In this document: positions 44,801 to 53,329 of the stretch, in pieces
Layout: each line of letters starts with the position of its first letter
Numbering within the stretch: position 1 is the first letter of the stretch
Assembly (NCBI GenBank): GCA_005888335.1
Contig: VAWY01000061.1
Coordinates: 1-56,716, forward strand
Length of the DNA stretch: 56,716 nt
Reading direction: 5' to 3'
DNA from: Actinomycetota bacterium
GTDB lineage: Bacteria > Actinomycetota > Thermoleophilia > Solirubrobacterales > Solirubrobacteraceae
Made by a program: the position numbers and the translations under genes
Notes under the pieces: model-generated
What the model saw: the letters and a program-made list of their open reading frames with translations, nothing else
The model's database searches: none
What the model was told of the DNA's origin: nothing

Positions 44801-45570
44801 TCAGCCGATGCTGCGCGCCGGCGGACGTCTCGCGGCGGCCGATGTTCCACGCTGCGGCGGCCAGCGCCCCGTGTCGACCTTGCGCTTGAAGGCGCGCTGC
44901 TGGACGCGGCCGTACGCGAGCACCGGCGCTGCGGCGCGCAGCGCCAGCCGGGGCCAGCGGTCGAACGTGCGCGCCAGCGCGCCGCGCCAGCGCGGGATCG
45001 TGAGCACGGGCCGCGGGTGGTCGAGGACGTGGGCGACGCGCGCCGCCACCTGCTCGGGCAACAGCAGCACGCCGCAGAACGACGCGGCGGCCTCGGGGTC
45101 GTCGAGCTTGTCGTGCAGCATCGGCGTCCAGATCCCGTCGGGGCACACGCACGAGATGTCGATCCCGCGGATGCCGGCCAGCCGCAGGTCGCTGAGCGTG
45201 CCGAGGCTGAAGGCGATCGCCGCGTGCTTGGAGGCGGAGTAGACCGCCTCGCCGGGAGCGGCGACGAGGCCCGCGAGCGGCCGGTCACGAGCACGCCGGC
45301 GTTGTTGACCCAGACCTCCAGCGAGCCGGCCCGCTCCGCCGTCATCGCGGCGGCGGCGCGGCAGGCGGCCTCGTCGCGGACGTCGAGCACGGACGAGAAG
45401 GCGCCATCGCCCAGCTCGGCGGCGGCGCTCGCCGCCGCCTCGCCGTCGATGTCGGTCACATGGACCGTGTGTCCGCGGGCCGCGAGCACCCGTGCGATCT
45501 CGAGCCCGAGCCCGCGGCCGGCGCCGGTGACGAGCGCGCCGCCGCGGGGAGTTGATCCATTGTTTGCCAT
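44801..45570 (-). pseudogene. Short-chain dehydrogenase/reductase with internal out-of-frame deletion
   Basis: From ATG 45570 (GAGGAG upstream) the first frame has the Rossmann start ALVTGAGRGLGLEIARVL and WVNNAGVLVTG, then loses sense at about 45285. A second frame resumes at LAGLVAAPGEAVYSASKHAA (YxxxK active site) and runs to the stop, with CVCPDGIWTPMLHDKLDD. SDRs normally have about 50 residues between NNAG and the YxxxK segment; only a few remain, so this looks like a deletion of about 150 bases that is not a multiple of three. Catalytic Ser is lost. It follows the flavin monooxygenase gene by 17 bases on the same strand. Confidence 0.85.
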
Positions 45571-45587
45571 GACGGTTGTCTCCTCTG

Positions 45588-46967
45588 CTAGGCGGCGGCC
45601 GGGCTCGTCGCGACACGGGCCCGCGGGTGGACGATCGGGCGACGCTGGCCGCGCGCGGCGCGCCTGGCGCCCGCCTTCATCTCGCGCTCGAGCTCACGCA
45701 TGTAGTCGTCGAAGTCGACCTGGATCGTGTGGCGCTTGGAGGCGACGTAGCGCTTGCGGATCGCCTCGCGCCGGCACTCGATGTCGCGCTGCATCCGCTC
45801 GGCGTGGGGGAGCGCGTAGCCGCCCGCGAGCTGGGTGGCGATCAGCTGCGACTGGCGCTCGGCGATCGGCATGATCGCCCCCAGGGGCTGGACGAGCCCG
45901 ACGAAGGACAGCCCCGCGATCTCCGGGTGGAACACGCGCTTGTAGAGCGAGAGCTCGTTGTCGGGCGCCGAGACGAAGCCCTCGTCGAAGAACGGGAACG
46001 TGATCCGGTAGCCGGTGCAGTAGACGACCAGGTCGGCGCCCACCTCGCTGCCGTCGACGAAGCGCACGGTGTCCCCGTCGAGCGCGGCGATGTTCGGCTT
46101 GGGCGTGACCGCGCCGTGAGCGAGGCGATCGAGGATGCGCCCCGAGATCGTCGGGTGCGCCTCGCCGAACCTGTGGTCAGGCTTCTGCAGCCCGTAGCGC
46201 GTCAGGTCGCCGGTCGACATCCGCAGCATCGCCCGGGTCAGCGGCCAGTGCAGCCAGGCGGGGAGCCGGGCGCCGCCGAGCTGGTCCATCGGCTTGCCGA
46301 ACAGGTACTTGGGGATGATGTGCGCGCCGCGGCGGGCGGCGAGCACGACGCTCTCGGCGTGGTAGGAGGCGTCGACGGCGATGTCCATCGCCGAGTTGCC
46401 CATGCCGAGCACGACGACGCGCTTGCCGGCGAGCTGGGCCTCGTGCTTGTAGTCGTGCGAGTGGATCTGCTCGCCGCGGAAGGTGTCGGCGCCGGGGAAG
46501 GCGGGCTCGGGCATCCGCGGGTCCCAGTGGTGGCCGTTGGCCACCGCCACGGCGTCGTACTCGAGCGTCTCGCCGGTGCTGATCGTCACCTCGAACACGC
46601 CGTCGTCGCGGCGCGCCACGTGCTCGACGCCCGTCTCGAAGCGGATCCGGTCGCGGAAGCCGAAGTGGTCGACGTAGGCGTCGAAGTACGCGGCGATCTG
46701 GTCGTGGCGCGCGAAGTCCGGCAGGTCGTCCGGCATCGGGAAGTCCGAGAACTCCATCCGCTGCCGGGACGTGTTGATGTGCAGCGACTTGTACGACGAC
46801 GAGACGCCGTTGCTGTTGCCCCACACCCAGTTGCCGCCGACGCGGTCCGACAGCTCGTAGCAGTCGAACGGGACCCCCCGCTCGTGCAGGACCTTCGCGG
46901 TCGCGATGCCGCTCGAGCCCGCGCCGATGACGCAGACCCGCGGAAGCTCGGTGGATGTGATGCTCAT
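45588..46967 (-). CDS. Flavin-containing monooxygenase (FMO/BVMO-type)
   Basis: The 459-aa protein has the FAD-binding GAGSSGIATAKVL (about residues 14-26), the FMO signature FRGEQIHSHDY (FxGxxxHxxxY, about 163-173), the NADPH-binding GMGNSAMDIAVDA and the C-terminal FMO-like CTGYRITFPFF. It inserts one oxygen into N, S or a ketone using NADPH. A strong AGGAGAG precedes the ATG. The SDR downstream would be an alcohol/ketone partner, and a PucR-type regulator is divergent, a common arrangement. Confidence 0.92.
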   Translation of the reverse strand: MSITSTELPRVCVIGAGSSGIATAKVLHERGVPFDCYELSDRVGGNWVWGNSNGVSSSYKSLHINTSRQRMEFSDFPMPDDLPDFARHDQIAAYFDAYVDHFGFRDRIRFETGVEHVARRDDGVFEVTISTGETLEYDAVAVANGHHWDPRMPEPAFPGADTFRGEQIHSHDYKHEAQLAGKRVVVLGMGNSAMDIAVDASYHAESVVLAARRGAHIIPKYLFGKPMDQLGGARLPAWLHWPLTRAMLRMSTGDLTRYGLQKPDHRFGEAHPTISGRILDRLAHGAVTPKPNIAALDGDTVRFVDGSEVGADLVVYCTGYRITFPFFDEGFVSAPDNELSLYKRVFHPEIAGLSFVGLVQPLGAIMPIAERQSQLIATQLAGGYALPHAERMQRDIECRREAIRKRYVASKRHTIQVDFDDYMRELEREMKAGARRAARGQRRPIVHPRARVATSPAAA

Positions 46968-47076
46968 GTCGGTCTCTCCTGGTGGTCTCGAAGACTGCGG
47001 CGAAGGTACGGCCGGGCGAGCTTCGACGACAGAGGCAGTTGCCTAGACTTGACGCGCGAGCCTGGGCAAACGCACA

Positions 47077-48339
47077 ATGCAGTCGATGACCACGACCGCG
47101 CGCACCGCCGACCTGACCGCGCAGGTCGCGCAGGCGCTGCTCGCCCAGGCCGACGAGCTCGCCGACGAGCTCGACGCCGCCGTCTTCGAGGCCTCCCCGA
47201 CGCTCGCCACCGACGCAACGATCGCCGCGGACACGAGCGCGAGCAACCGAGCGCACCTGCGCCGCTGGCTGGGCGCCATGGCGCGCCACCCCGGCGAGCC
47301 CATGTCCTCCGACGCGCCGCCCGAGGCGCTCGACATCGCGCGCAGCGTCGTCCGCCGCGGCGTCGAGCCCGAGGCGCTCATCCACGCCTACCGGCGCGGT
47401 CAGAACCTCTCCTGGCGGCGCTGGATGGAGACCGCGGCGGCGACCATCCCCGACAAGGGCGAGCTCATCGAGGTGCTCGAGGACTCCTCGGCGGCGATGT
47501 TCGCCTACACCGACGTGATGCTCGACAGCGTGCTCGCCGAGGCCCAGCGCGAGCGCGAGGAGCTGCTCGGCGGCGCGCTCGCCCGCCGCACCGAGACCAT
47601 CCGACTGATCCTCGACGACGCGCCGATCGACGAGCAGCGTGCCAGCCGCCAGCTCGGCTACGAGCTCGCCCGCCGTCACACCGCGATCGTCCTGTGGGCG
47701 GAGCCCCAGGGCGACGTGCAGGGCGCACTCGAGCGGGCCGCCGCCGCGCTGGCGCACGCCGCCGGCGCCCACCGCCCGCTCACCATGCCCGCCGGCACCT
47801 CGGCGCTGTGGGCGTGGCTCGGCACCGACCGCGATCCCGAGCCCGCAGCGCTCCGCCAGGCGATGACGCGCGTCGAGCCGAACATCCGCGCCGCCCTCGG
47901 CGCGACCCTGCCCGGCATCACGGGCTTTCGCCGCAGCCATGCCACCGCGCTCGCGACCCAGGACCTCCTCGCCGGCAACCCCGACGCGCCGCGCGCGACG
48001 ACGTACCGCGACGTCGAGATCGTCGCCCTCGCAGCACACGACCGCGCCCACACGACCGCGTTCATCGCCTCCACCCTCGGACCCCTCGCCGCCGACACCG
48101 CACAGGCCACCCGCTTGCGCGAAACCCTCCGCGCCTACCTGCACGACGGCAGCCGCGCGCCGCGCACGGCCCACCGCCTCAACACCCACCGCAACACGAT
48201 CCTGCACCGCGTCGCCCGCGCCGAGGAACTCCTCGGCCACCCCGTCGACGAACACCGCCTCGAGCTGGCGCTCGCGCTCGAACTCGCGCACTGGCTCGGC
48301 GTGCGCGGCGCCGCCCAGCGTGAAGGCACGCAGCCGTGA
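47077..48339 (+). CDS. PucR-family transcriptional regulator
   Basis: The 420-aa protein has an N-terminal helical region (about 10-150), a central GGDEF-like/CdaR-type region (about 170-300), and a C-terminal PucR HTH (about 345-410): LRETLRAYLHDGSRAPRTA, then HRNTILHRVARAEELLG. PucR-type activators control catabolic operons; the divergent monooxygenase/SDR pair 109 bases away is the likely target. A second ATG at 47086 is an alternative start. Confidence 0.9.
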   Translation: MQSMTTTARTADLTAQVAQALLAQADELADELDAAVFEASPTLATDATIAADTSASNRAHLRRWLGAMARHPGEPMSSDAPPEALDIARSVVRRGVEPEALIHAYRRGQNLSWRRWMETAAATIPDKGELIEVLEDSSAAMFAYTDVMLDSVLAEAQREREELLGGALARRTETIRLILDDAPIDEQRASRQLGYELARRHTAIVLWAEPQGDVQGALERAAAALAHAAGAHRPLTMPAGTSALWAWLGTDRDPEPAALRQAMTRVEPNIRAALGATLPGITGFRRSHATALATQDLLAGNPDAPRATTYRDVEIVALAAHDRAHTTAFIASTLGPLAADTAQATRLRETLRAYLHDGSRAPRTAHRLNTHRNTILHRVARAEELLGHPVDEHRLELALALELAHWLGVRGAAQREGTQP

Positions 48340-48355
48340 CGATCCCGGCGCTCAG

Positions 48356-49081
48356 TCAGACCGCGGCGGTCCCGCGACTCCGCTCGCGAAACCCAGCCGG
48401 CGCGATCGGCCACGCTTCCCGTCGCCAGCCGGCGTCCCAGAACATCCACTCGTAGCGGCTCGTCGTCGTGAAGTGCTGCGCCATCCGCCGGCGGTCGACC
48501 TCCGACAGCTCCGGCCCGAGCCGGTCGGTCACCTCGAGCACGGCGCGCACGATCTCGCCGAACTCCTCGCCACCGTAGGTCTCGATCCAGCGCCGGTACA
48601 ACGGGTCGGGGGAACCCCGCTCGAGCAGCGCCTCTCCCACCTCGCGGTAGATCCAGTAGCAGGGCAGGACGGCCCCAAGCGCCTCGCTGAACGAGCCGCC
48701 GTAGGCGACCGACAGCAGGTAGCTGGTGTAGGCGAGCGTGGTCGGCGCCATCGGCGTCGAGGCAAGCTCCTCCTCAGTCACGCCCAGCTCGCGAAAGAAG
48801 CTCTCGTGCAGCGAGCGCTCCACCTCGATCGCGCCGGCGGCGTGCCGGTCGAACATCGCGATCTCCGGCTCCGCCGGGGCCTTCGCGGCGCAGACGCTCA
48901 GCGCCCGCGCGTACTCGCGCAGATAGTGGGCGTCCTGGATCACGTAGAAGCGAAACGCCTCGGGCCCGAGCGACCCGTCAGTGAGGCCGGCGATGAACGG
49001 ATGCCCCAGGATCGCCGCGTAGATGTCCTCGATCCCGGACCACAACTCCGCGCTGAGCGTGCCGCCGGCGGCCTTGTCCAC
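48356..49081 (-). CDS. tenA: TenA-family aminopyrimidine aminohydrolase (thiaminase II)
   Basis: The protein of about 241 aa is all-helical: DAHYLREYARAL carries the conserved Asp and Tyr, LPCYWIYREVG the catalytic Cys and Tyr, and a C-terminal Glu region RYEWMFWDAGW completes the pocket. TenA salvages degraded thiamine by releasing 4-amino-5-hydroxymethyl-2-methylpyrimidine. GTG 49081 is chosen because the apparent ATG at 49093 lies inside the TPP riboswitch. The GGGAG of the aptamer 3' end sits five bases before the GTG and would serve as ribosome site, so ligand binding can hide it. Confidence 0.92.
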   Translation of the reverse strand: MDKAAGGTLSAELWSGIEDIYAAILGHPFIAGLTDGSLGPEAFRFYVIQDAHYLREYARALSVCAAKAPAEPEIAMFDRHAAGAIEVERSLHESFFRELGVTEEELASTPMAPTTLAYTSYLLSVAYGGSFSEALGAVLPCYWIYREVGEALLERGSPDPLYRRWIETYGGEEFGEIVRAVLEVTDRLGPELSEVDRRRMAQHFTTTSRYEWMFWDAGWRREAWPIAPAGFRERSRGTAAV

Positions 49082-49086
49082 GTGTT

Positions 49087-49168
49087 CTCCCATCGCTGGC
49101 TGACCCGATCAGGTTCTGCGGCTCGGCACGAGAATCGCGCCCTCTGAGCCCCCATCGCGGCTCCCGCG
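49087..49168 (-). promoter_or_regulatory. TPP riboswitch (THI element) of tenA
   Basis: Read on the minus strand, the element has the conserved thi-box pieces in order: CGGGAGCC, GGGGCTCAGAGGG (canonical has CTGAGA, here CTCAGA), a variable P3 hairpin arm pair, CCGCAGAACCTGATC and GGGTCAGCCAGCGATGGGAG. The AACCTGATC core is exact. It ends at the ribosome site of tenA, which suits control of translation initiation. It begins 12 bases after the stop of the upstream small gene. Confidence 0.82.
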
Positions 49169-49180
49169 TCGCCGCGAAGG

Positions 49181-49558
49181 CTAGTCGTCGGGGCCGGCCA
49201 GCCGATCAAACCGACGCTGGCCAACCTCGCCCTGACCTCCCGGATGGAGGCGCAGTCCGGTTCCGGTGGCCAGCGCTCGGCACGTGGTCTCGAGGCCGTG
49301 GGTCACGGCGTGCTCGCGCAGGGCGGACGCGACCCAGTCGCGGCCGAAGCGCGGGACGCGGAAGGCGTCGGAGGTGGTGATCCAGCACCGTCCGGTGCGG
49401 CCGTCGGGGAGCGGGACGGTGAAGCTCTGGACCATCGCGTGCCCGTTGAACTCAGACGCCCGGGCGGTGTCGGGGATCTCGCGTTCGATCGCGAGCACGT
49501 CGAAGGAGTGCGCCGGCGGCGTGGGCGCCGGCGCGACCTCGACGGCGGCAGAGGTCAC
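49181..49558 (-). CDS. Conserved-looking hypothetical protein in CoA-transferase operon
   Basis: The 125-aa protein starts with GTG in a GTGA overlap with the CoA-transferase stop, good evidence of a real, coupled gene. There are no membrane segments or known motifs. ASEFNGHAMVQSFTVPLPDG and RCWITTSDAFRVPRFGRDW form a compact, Trp- and Arg-containing core; the N-terminal 18 residues are Pro/Ala-rich. It may be an accessory protein of the CoA pathway. I do not recognise a family. Confidence 0.7.
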   Translation of the reverse strand: MTSAAVEVAPAPTPPAHSFDVLAIEREIPDTARASEFNGHAMVQSFTVPLPDGRTGRCWITTSDAFRVPRFGRDWVASALREHAVTHGLETTCRALATGTGLRLHPGGQGEVGQRRFDRLAGPDD

Positions 49559-50745
49559 GCGGCGAGCGCTTCGACAGGGCCGGCGACGATGCCGCGGTCG
49601 AACAGCGCGGCGATCTCGGTGCCGTCGATGACGTCGGCGAGGATCTCCTCGGTGTGCTCGCCGAGCGCGGGCGCGCGGGTCACGGGGAGGCGGCCGGAGC
49701 GCGTGAAGTCCAGCGGCGAGCGCGGCGCCAGGTAGTGCCCGACGCCGGGGTGCTCGATGTCCTCGAACATCGGGTTGGCGGTCGAGCAGAACGTCTGGTA
49801 CGGGCCCCAGGAGACTCCCGTTCCGGCGAACGCGCCGCGGATCGCGTCGAGGGAGCGGGCGGCGAACCAGGGGCGCAGGACGGCGGCGATCAGGTCGCGC
49901 GCCTCGAAGCGCCCGGCCTCGGTGGCGAGGTCATGGCCGGTCGCGGACTCGATCGCCGTGAAGGCCTCCGCGGTGCCGGTCGTCGCGACGAGCGCGTCCC
50001 ACTGGCGGGCGGTGAGCGCGACGACCATCACGCGGCGGTCGTCGCGCGTGGTGAAGTCGTGCCCGAAGGCGCCGTAGAGGTAGTTGCCGTCCTTGGCGTG
50101 GTCGGTGGCGCCGAGCTGGGCCTGCGCGATGCGCCCGAGGTTGCCGACCATCGCGAACGCGACGTCCGACAGCGCGAGCCGGACGAGCTGACCCTCGCCC
50201 GTTTGCGCGCGGTGGCGCTCGGCGGCGAGCAGGCCGGTCGCCGCCAGGCCGCCCATGATCGCGTCCCACGACGGCAGCACGCTGTTGAGCGGCTCGGCGA
50301 GGTTGCGCGGCCCGGTCGCCCACGGGAACCCGGTCGCCGGGTTGACGGTGTAGTCGACCTCCGAGGTCCCGTCGGGGTTGCCCGTCAGCGCGACCATCAC
50401 CAGGTCGGGGCGCGCGGCGCGCAGCGCGTCGTAGGACAGCCAGCCGCGCGCGGGGAAGTTCGTCAAGAACAGCCCGGACTCGGCGATGAGCCGGGTGACG
50501 AGCTCGCGGCCCTCGGGCGCGCGCAGGTCGATCTGGATCGAGCGCTTGCCCTTGTTCAGGCCGGCCCAGAACAGGCTGTCGCCGTTGTCGGCCAGCGGCC
50601 AGCGGCGGTGGTCCAGGCCGCCGCCGATCTGGTCGAAGCGGATCACGTCGGCGCCGAGCTGCGCGAGCGTCATCCCGCCCAGCGGCGCCGCGACGAACGC
50701 CGAGCCCTCGACGACGCGCAACCCGGAGAGGATCCCCGCCGTCAC
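49555..50745 (-). CDS. CaiB/BaiF (class III) CoA-transferase, mesaconyl-CoA transferase-like
   Basis: The 396-aa protein has the family N-terminus (LSGLRVVEGSAFVAAPLGGMTLAQLGADVIRFD split across the start), KGKRSIQIDLRAPEG, NFPARGWLSYDALRA and the probable catalytic Asp in RLALSDVAFAM. Class III transferases move CoA between acids. Its neighbours (CitE-like lyase and MaoC hydratase) match the set Mcl-Mch-Mct used for methylmalyl-/mesaconyl-CoA, so mesaconyl-CoA C1-C4 transfer is a reasonable inference. Starts with GTG overlapping the MaoC stop. Confidence 0.9.
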   Translation of the reverse strand: MTAGILSGLRVVEGSAFVAAPLGGMTLAQLGADVIRFDQIGGGLDHRRWPLADNGDSLFWAGLNKGKRSIQIDLRAPEGRELVTRLIAESGLFLTNFPARGWLSYDALRAARPDLVMVALTGNPDGTSEVDYTVNPATGFPWATGPRNLAEPLNSVLPSWDAIMGGLAATGLLAAERHRAQTGEGQLVRLALSDVAFAMVGNLGRIAQAQLGATDHAKDGNYLYGAFGHDFTTRDDRRVMVVALTARQWDALVATTGTAEAFTAIESATGHDLATEAGRFEARDLIAAVLRPWFAARSLDAIRGAFAGTGVSWGPYQTFCSTANPMFEDIEHPGVGHYLAPRSPLDFTRSGRLPVTRAPALGEHTEEILADVIDGTEIAALFDRGIVAGPVEALAA

Positions 50746-51746
50746 GCCATCACCCCGACCAGCCGCCAGTCGAGCACGTCGTGCGCCTCGCCGTCGCGGT
50801 GCGCGGCGACCTCGCAGCGCAGCTCGACCAGCCCGCCGCCGCCCGCCAGCGGCTCGACGCCGTCGAGCGTGACGACGCTGCGCAGCACGTCGCCCTCGAG
50901 CACCGGCCCGAGGTGGTCACAGCCGCGCCACGCGACGACGTAGGCGAGGTTGGGCAGCGCGCGCGTCACGTGCGAGCAGGCGATCCCGATCGTGTGCCCG
51001 CCGTAGACCAGCCGCCGGCCCGTCCCCGTCGCGCCCGCATCGTGGTGCACGGTGGCCAGGTTCAGCGACAGCCGCGCGAGCTCCGGCGCCGCGCTGACGA
51101 CGTCGCCGCCCTCGACCACCCAGCGCATCCCCGGCTCGAGCGCGTCGAGGTGCGCCCCCGGGACGATGCGCCGAAACGCGCCGAGGTCCCAGCCGGCCAC
51201 CGCCGCGGCGAGCTCCGGCGCCTCGGGCAACCCCGCGGGGATCGCCTCGAGGTCGTCGTCGGCGCCCGTCGCCGCCTCGGGATCCCCGACGGGCAGCATC
51301 GCGCAGCGCCAGAAATCGAGCACCGTGCGGTCGACCTGGTCGGTCGTGCGCACGCGCAGCACCGCCAGCCCGGTCGGGCGCGAGCGGTTGCGGCGCAGCG
51401 CGACGATCTCCGTGCGCGTATACAGCGTGTCGCCGATCGCCGGCGCGCGCCGCAGCACCAGCCCGCGGTAGAAGAGGTTCGCCACCACCCGCTGCGTCGC
51501 CAGCGTCGACTGACCGATCGCGACGTCGCACACCAGCGCCGGATGCGCGATCGGCGCCCTCGCGACCGCGTGCGACAACCGGCCGTCGAGCGCGATCCGC
51601 AAGCGGTCACCGACGACCGCCTGATGCACGGCCGCGTGCCCTTCGGTCAACGTCAGGGCCGGCGCCTCGTCGAACACGTCGCCGACCGCGAGGTCCTCGA
51701 AGAACGGGCCGGCCACCGGCCGCGAACCTGAGTCCACGAGCGTCAT
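50742..51746 (-). CDS. MaoC-family double-hotdog hydratase (mesaconyl-CoA hydratase-like)
   Basis: The 334-aa protein contains two hotdog domains. The N-terminal one (about 10-150) starts GPFFEDLAVGDVFDEAPALTL, and the C-terminal one (about 185-330) has VVHHDAG-like region TVHHDAGATGTGRRLVYGGHTIG with the Asp/His pair of R-hydratases. Double-hotdog MaoC proteins include mesaconyl-C1-CoA hydratase and mesaconyl-C4-CoA hydratase. It sits between lyase and CoA-transferase genes with 4-base overlaps at both ends, so all are co-translated. Confidence 0.88.
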   Translation of the reverse strand: MTLVDSGSRPVAGPFFEDLAVGDVFDEAPALTLTEGHAAVHQAVVGDRLRIALDGRLSHAVARAPIAHPALVCDVAIGQSTLATQRVVANLFYRGLVLRRAPAIGDTLYTRTEIVALRRNRSRPTGLAVLRVRTTDQVDRTVLDFWRCAMLPVGDPEAATGADDDLEAIPAGLPEAPELAAAVAGWDLGAFRRIVPGAHLDALEPGMRWVVEGGDVVSAAPELARLSLNLATVHHDAGATGTGRRLVYGGHTIGIACSHVTRALPNLAYVVAWRGCDHLGPVLEGDVLRSVVTLDGVEPLAGGGGLVELRCEVAAHRDGEAHDVLDWRLVGVMA

Positions 51747-52606
51747 GCCCCCACCTCCGCCCGCGCGAGCACCCGCTCGGCCGCCAACCGGACCGCCTCG
51801 TCGACCATCACCCCGTCCACCGCCACCGCGCCGCGCAAGCCGTCGCCGAGCGACTCGATCACGGCCCGCGCCCGCGCGACCTCGTCCGCCGACGGCGAGA
51901 ACAGCTCCAGCAGCGCGCCCACCTGCACCGGGTGGATCGCCCACTTGCCGTCGAAGCCCAGCGCCGCCGCGCGACCGGCCGCCGCCCGGAACGCCGCGTC
52001 GTCGGCCACCCCGAGGAACGGCCCGTCGATGGCCTGCAGCCCGTTGGCCCGCGCCGCGATCAGCACCGCGTCCTGCACCGGTCCCCACATCGACGCATCG
52101 CGAGCGCCCCCGAGCGAGGCGGCGAGATCCGCGTAGCCGAGGATCAGCCCGACCAGCCGCGCCGACGCGCCCGCAATCTCCTCCACACGCGACACCCCGG
52201 TGGCCGTCTCGATCAACGCCTGCACCCCGATCGCGTCGCCCGCCCCGGCCGCCCGCTCGCAGCCCGCCAGCAACCGCTCGACAAAGGCCAGATCACCCGC
52301 CGACTCGACCTTCGGCAACACCACCGTGTTCGGCCGACGCGCCGCCGCGGCCAGCGCCGCGACGTCCTCGTGGCACCATGGCGACCCCGCGGCGTTCACG
52401 CGAACGCTGACCGCGCCCGCGCGCCAGTCCGCCCCGGCAAGCGCGGAAACGGCCAGCTCGCGCGCGAGCGCCTTGCGCTCCGGCACCACGGCGTCCTCGA
52501 GATCGATCACGACCTCGTCGACGTCGAGTCCGGACGCCTTGGTCAGCATGCGCTCGGAGTCACCAGGGACGGAGAGGCAGGCGCGACGAGAGACGACAAC
52601 AGCCAT
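51743..52606 (-). CDS. HpcH/HpaI aldolase/citrate lyase-family protein (CitE/Mcl-like)
   Basis: The 287-aa TIM-barrel lyase has RRACLSVPGDSERML at the N-terminus, VVIDLEDAV with the metal Glu/Asp, VSVRVNAAGSPW with the conserved Arg, LPKVESAGDL and ALIETATGV. A C-terminal KWAIHPVQV follows. CitE-like malyl-CoA or beta-methylmalyl-CoA lyases share these motifs. It begins the operon with a purine-rich ribosome site. The reaction is likely cleavage or formation of a malyl-CoA-type thioester, inferred from neighbours. Confidence 0.92.
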   Translation of the reverse strand: MAVVVSRRACLSVPGDSERMLTKASGLDVDEVVIDLEDAVVPERKALARELAVSALAGADWRAGAVSVRVNAAGSPWCHEDVAALAAAARRPNTVVLPKVESAGDLAFVERLLAGCERAAGAGDAIGVQALIETATGVSRVEEIAGASARLVGLILGYADLAASLGGARDASMWGPVQDAVLIAARANGLQAIDGPFLGVADDAAFRAAAGRAAALGFDGKWAIHPVQVGALLELFSPSADEVARARAVIESLGDGLRGAVAVDGVMVDEAVRLAAERVLARAEVGA

Positions 52607-52701
52607 CGGTCCCCCATGTCTAACCTGCGCGCGGCCCGACGGAAGGTCTCCGCGGCGCAGAACCCCCCGATCCGGGGGCGCTCGTCTGCGCTTCGCAGTC
52701 G

Positions 52702-53310
52702 CTAGTGCGGGTCCTCCTCGCCGGCGAGGATGCGGTACAGGGCGCGGCGTGCGTCGGCCAGGACCTTGCGAGCCTGTTCGACGTGGGCGTCATCGCCTGC
52801 GGCCGCGACCTGCATGGCGGCCGCGCCGAGCTGGCCGACCAGGCTCCGCAGCTCGAGCCGGCCCTCGCCGACCTCGTCGCTGAGGCCCGCCCAGGGCTCG
52901 CCGAGCTCGTCGCGATGCTCCTCGACGTGCGTGCGGCCGGCATCGGTGAGGGTGAACACCTTGCGCCCGTCCTCTTCGGTCGTGCGGACGAGGCCCTCGT
53001 CCTCGAGCAGCGCGAGCGCCGGGTAGACCGAGCCCGGGCTCGGGCGCCAGACGCCGTCGCTGCGGCGCTCGATCTCCTGCATGAGGCCGTAGCCGTTGCG
53101 CGGCTCCTCGGCGAGCAGGACGAGCACGGCGGCGCGGACGTCGCCGCGGCGCATCCGGCGTCGCCGGCCGAAGCCGGGGCCCGGCCACGGGCCGAAGCCA
53201 GGGCCGCCGGGGTGGTGGTGGTGGCGATGGCCGGGGCCCCAGCCGGCCGCCATCCGGCTCATCCAGCGACCGCGCGGGCCGCCGGGGTGAAGTGCGTAGG
53301 CACCGTGCAT
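52702..53310 (-). CDS. PadR-family transcriptional regulator with His/Gly-rich N-terminus
   Basis: The 202-aa protein has an N-terminal extension of about 50 residues rich in Gly, Pro and His (GHRHHHHPGG), then a PadR winged helix (about 55-130: DVRAAVLVLLAEEPRNGYGLM, SPGSVYPALALLEDEGLV, GRKVFTLTDAG) and a C-terminal dimerisation helix. His-rich extensions are known in some actinobacterial PadR proteins and could bind metal. A palindrome 20 bases before the ATG suggests autoregulation. No target gene other than itself is obvious. Confidence 0.92.
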   Translation of the reverse strand: MHGAYALHPGGPRGRWMSRMAAGWGPGHRHHHHPGGPGFGPWPGPGFGRRRRMRRGDVRAAVLVLLAEEPRNGYGLMQEIERRSDGVWRPSPGSVYPALALLEDEGLVRTTEEDGRKVFTLTDAGRTHVEEHRDELGEPWAGLSDEVGEGRLELRSLVGQLGAAAMQVAAAGDDAHVEQARKVLADARRALYRILAGEEDPH

Positions 53311-53329
53311 GAACGCTCCGTTCGTTCGG

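Noticed and set aside
47039..47069. TTGCC...GGCAA inverted repeat before the PucR gene
   Set aside because: Five-base arms with 21 bases between are expected by chance in this composition.
49082..49093. ATG 49093 as the tenA start
   Set aside because: It lies inside the TPP aptamer and would leave the GGGAG ribosome site inside the coding region.
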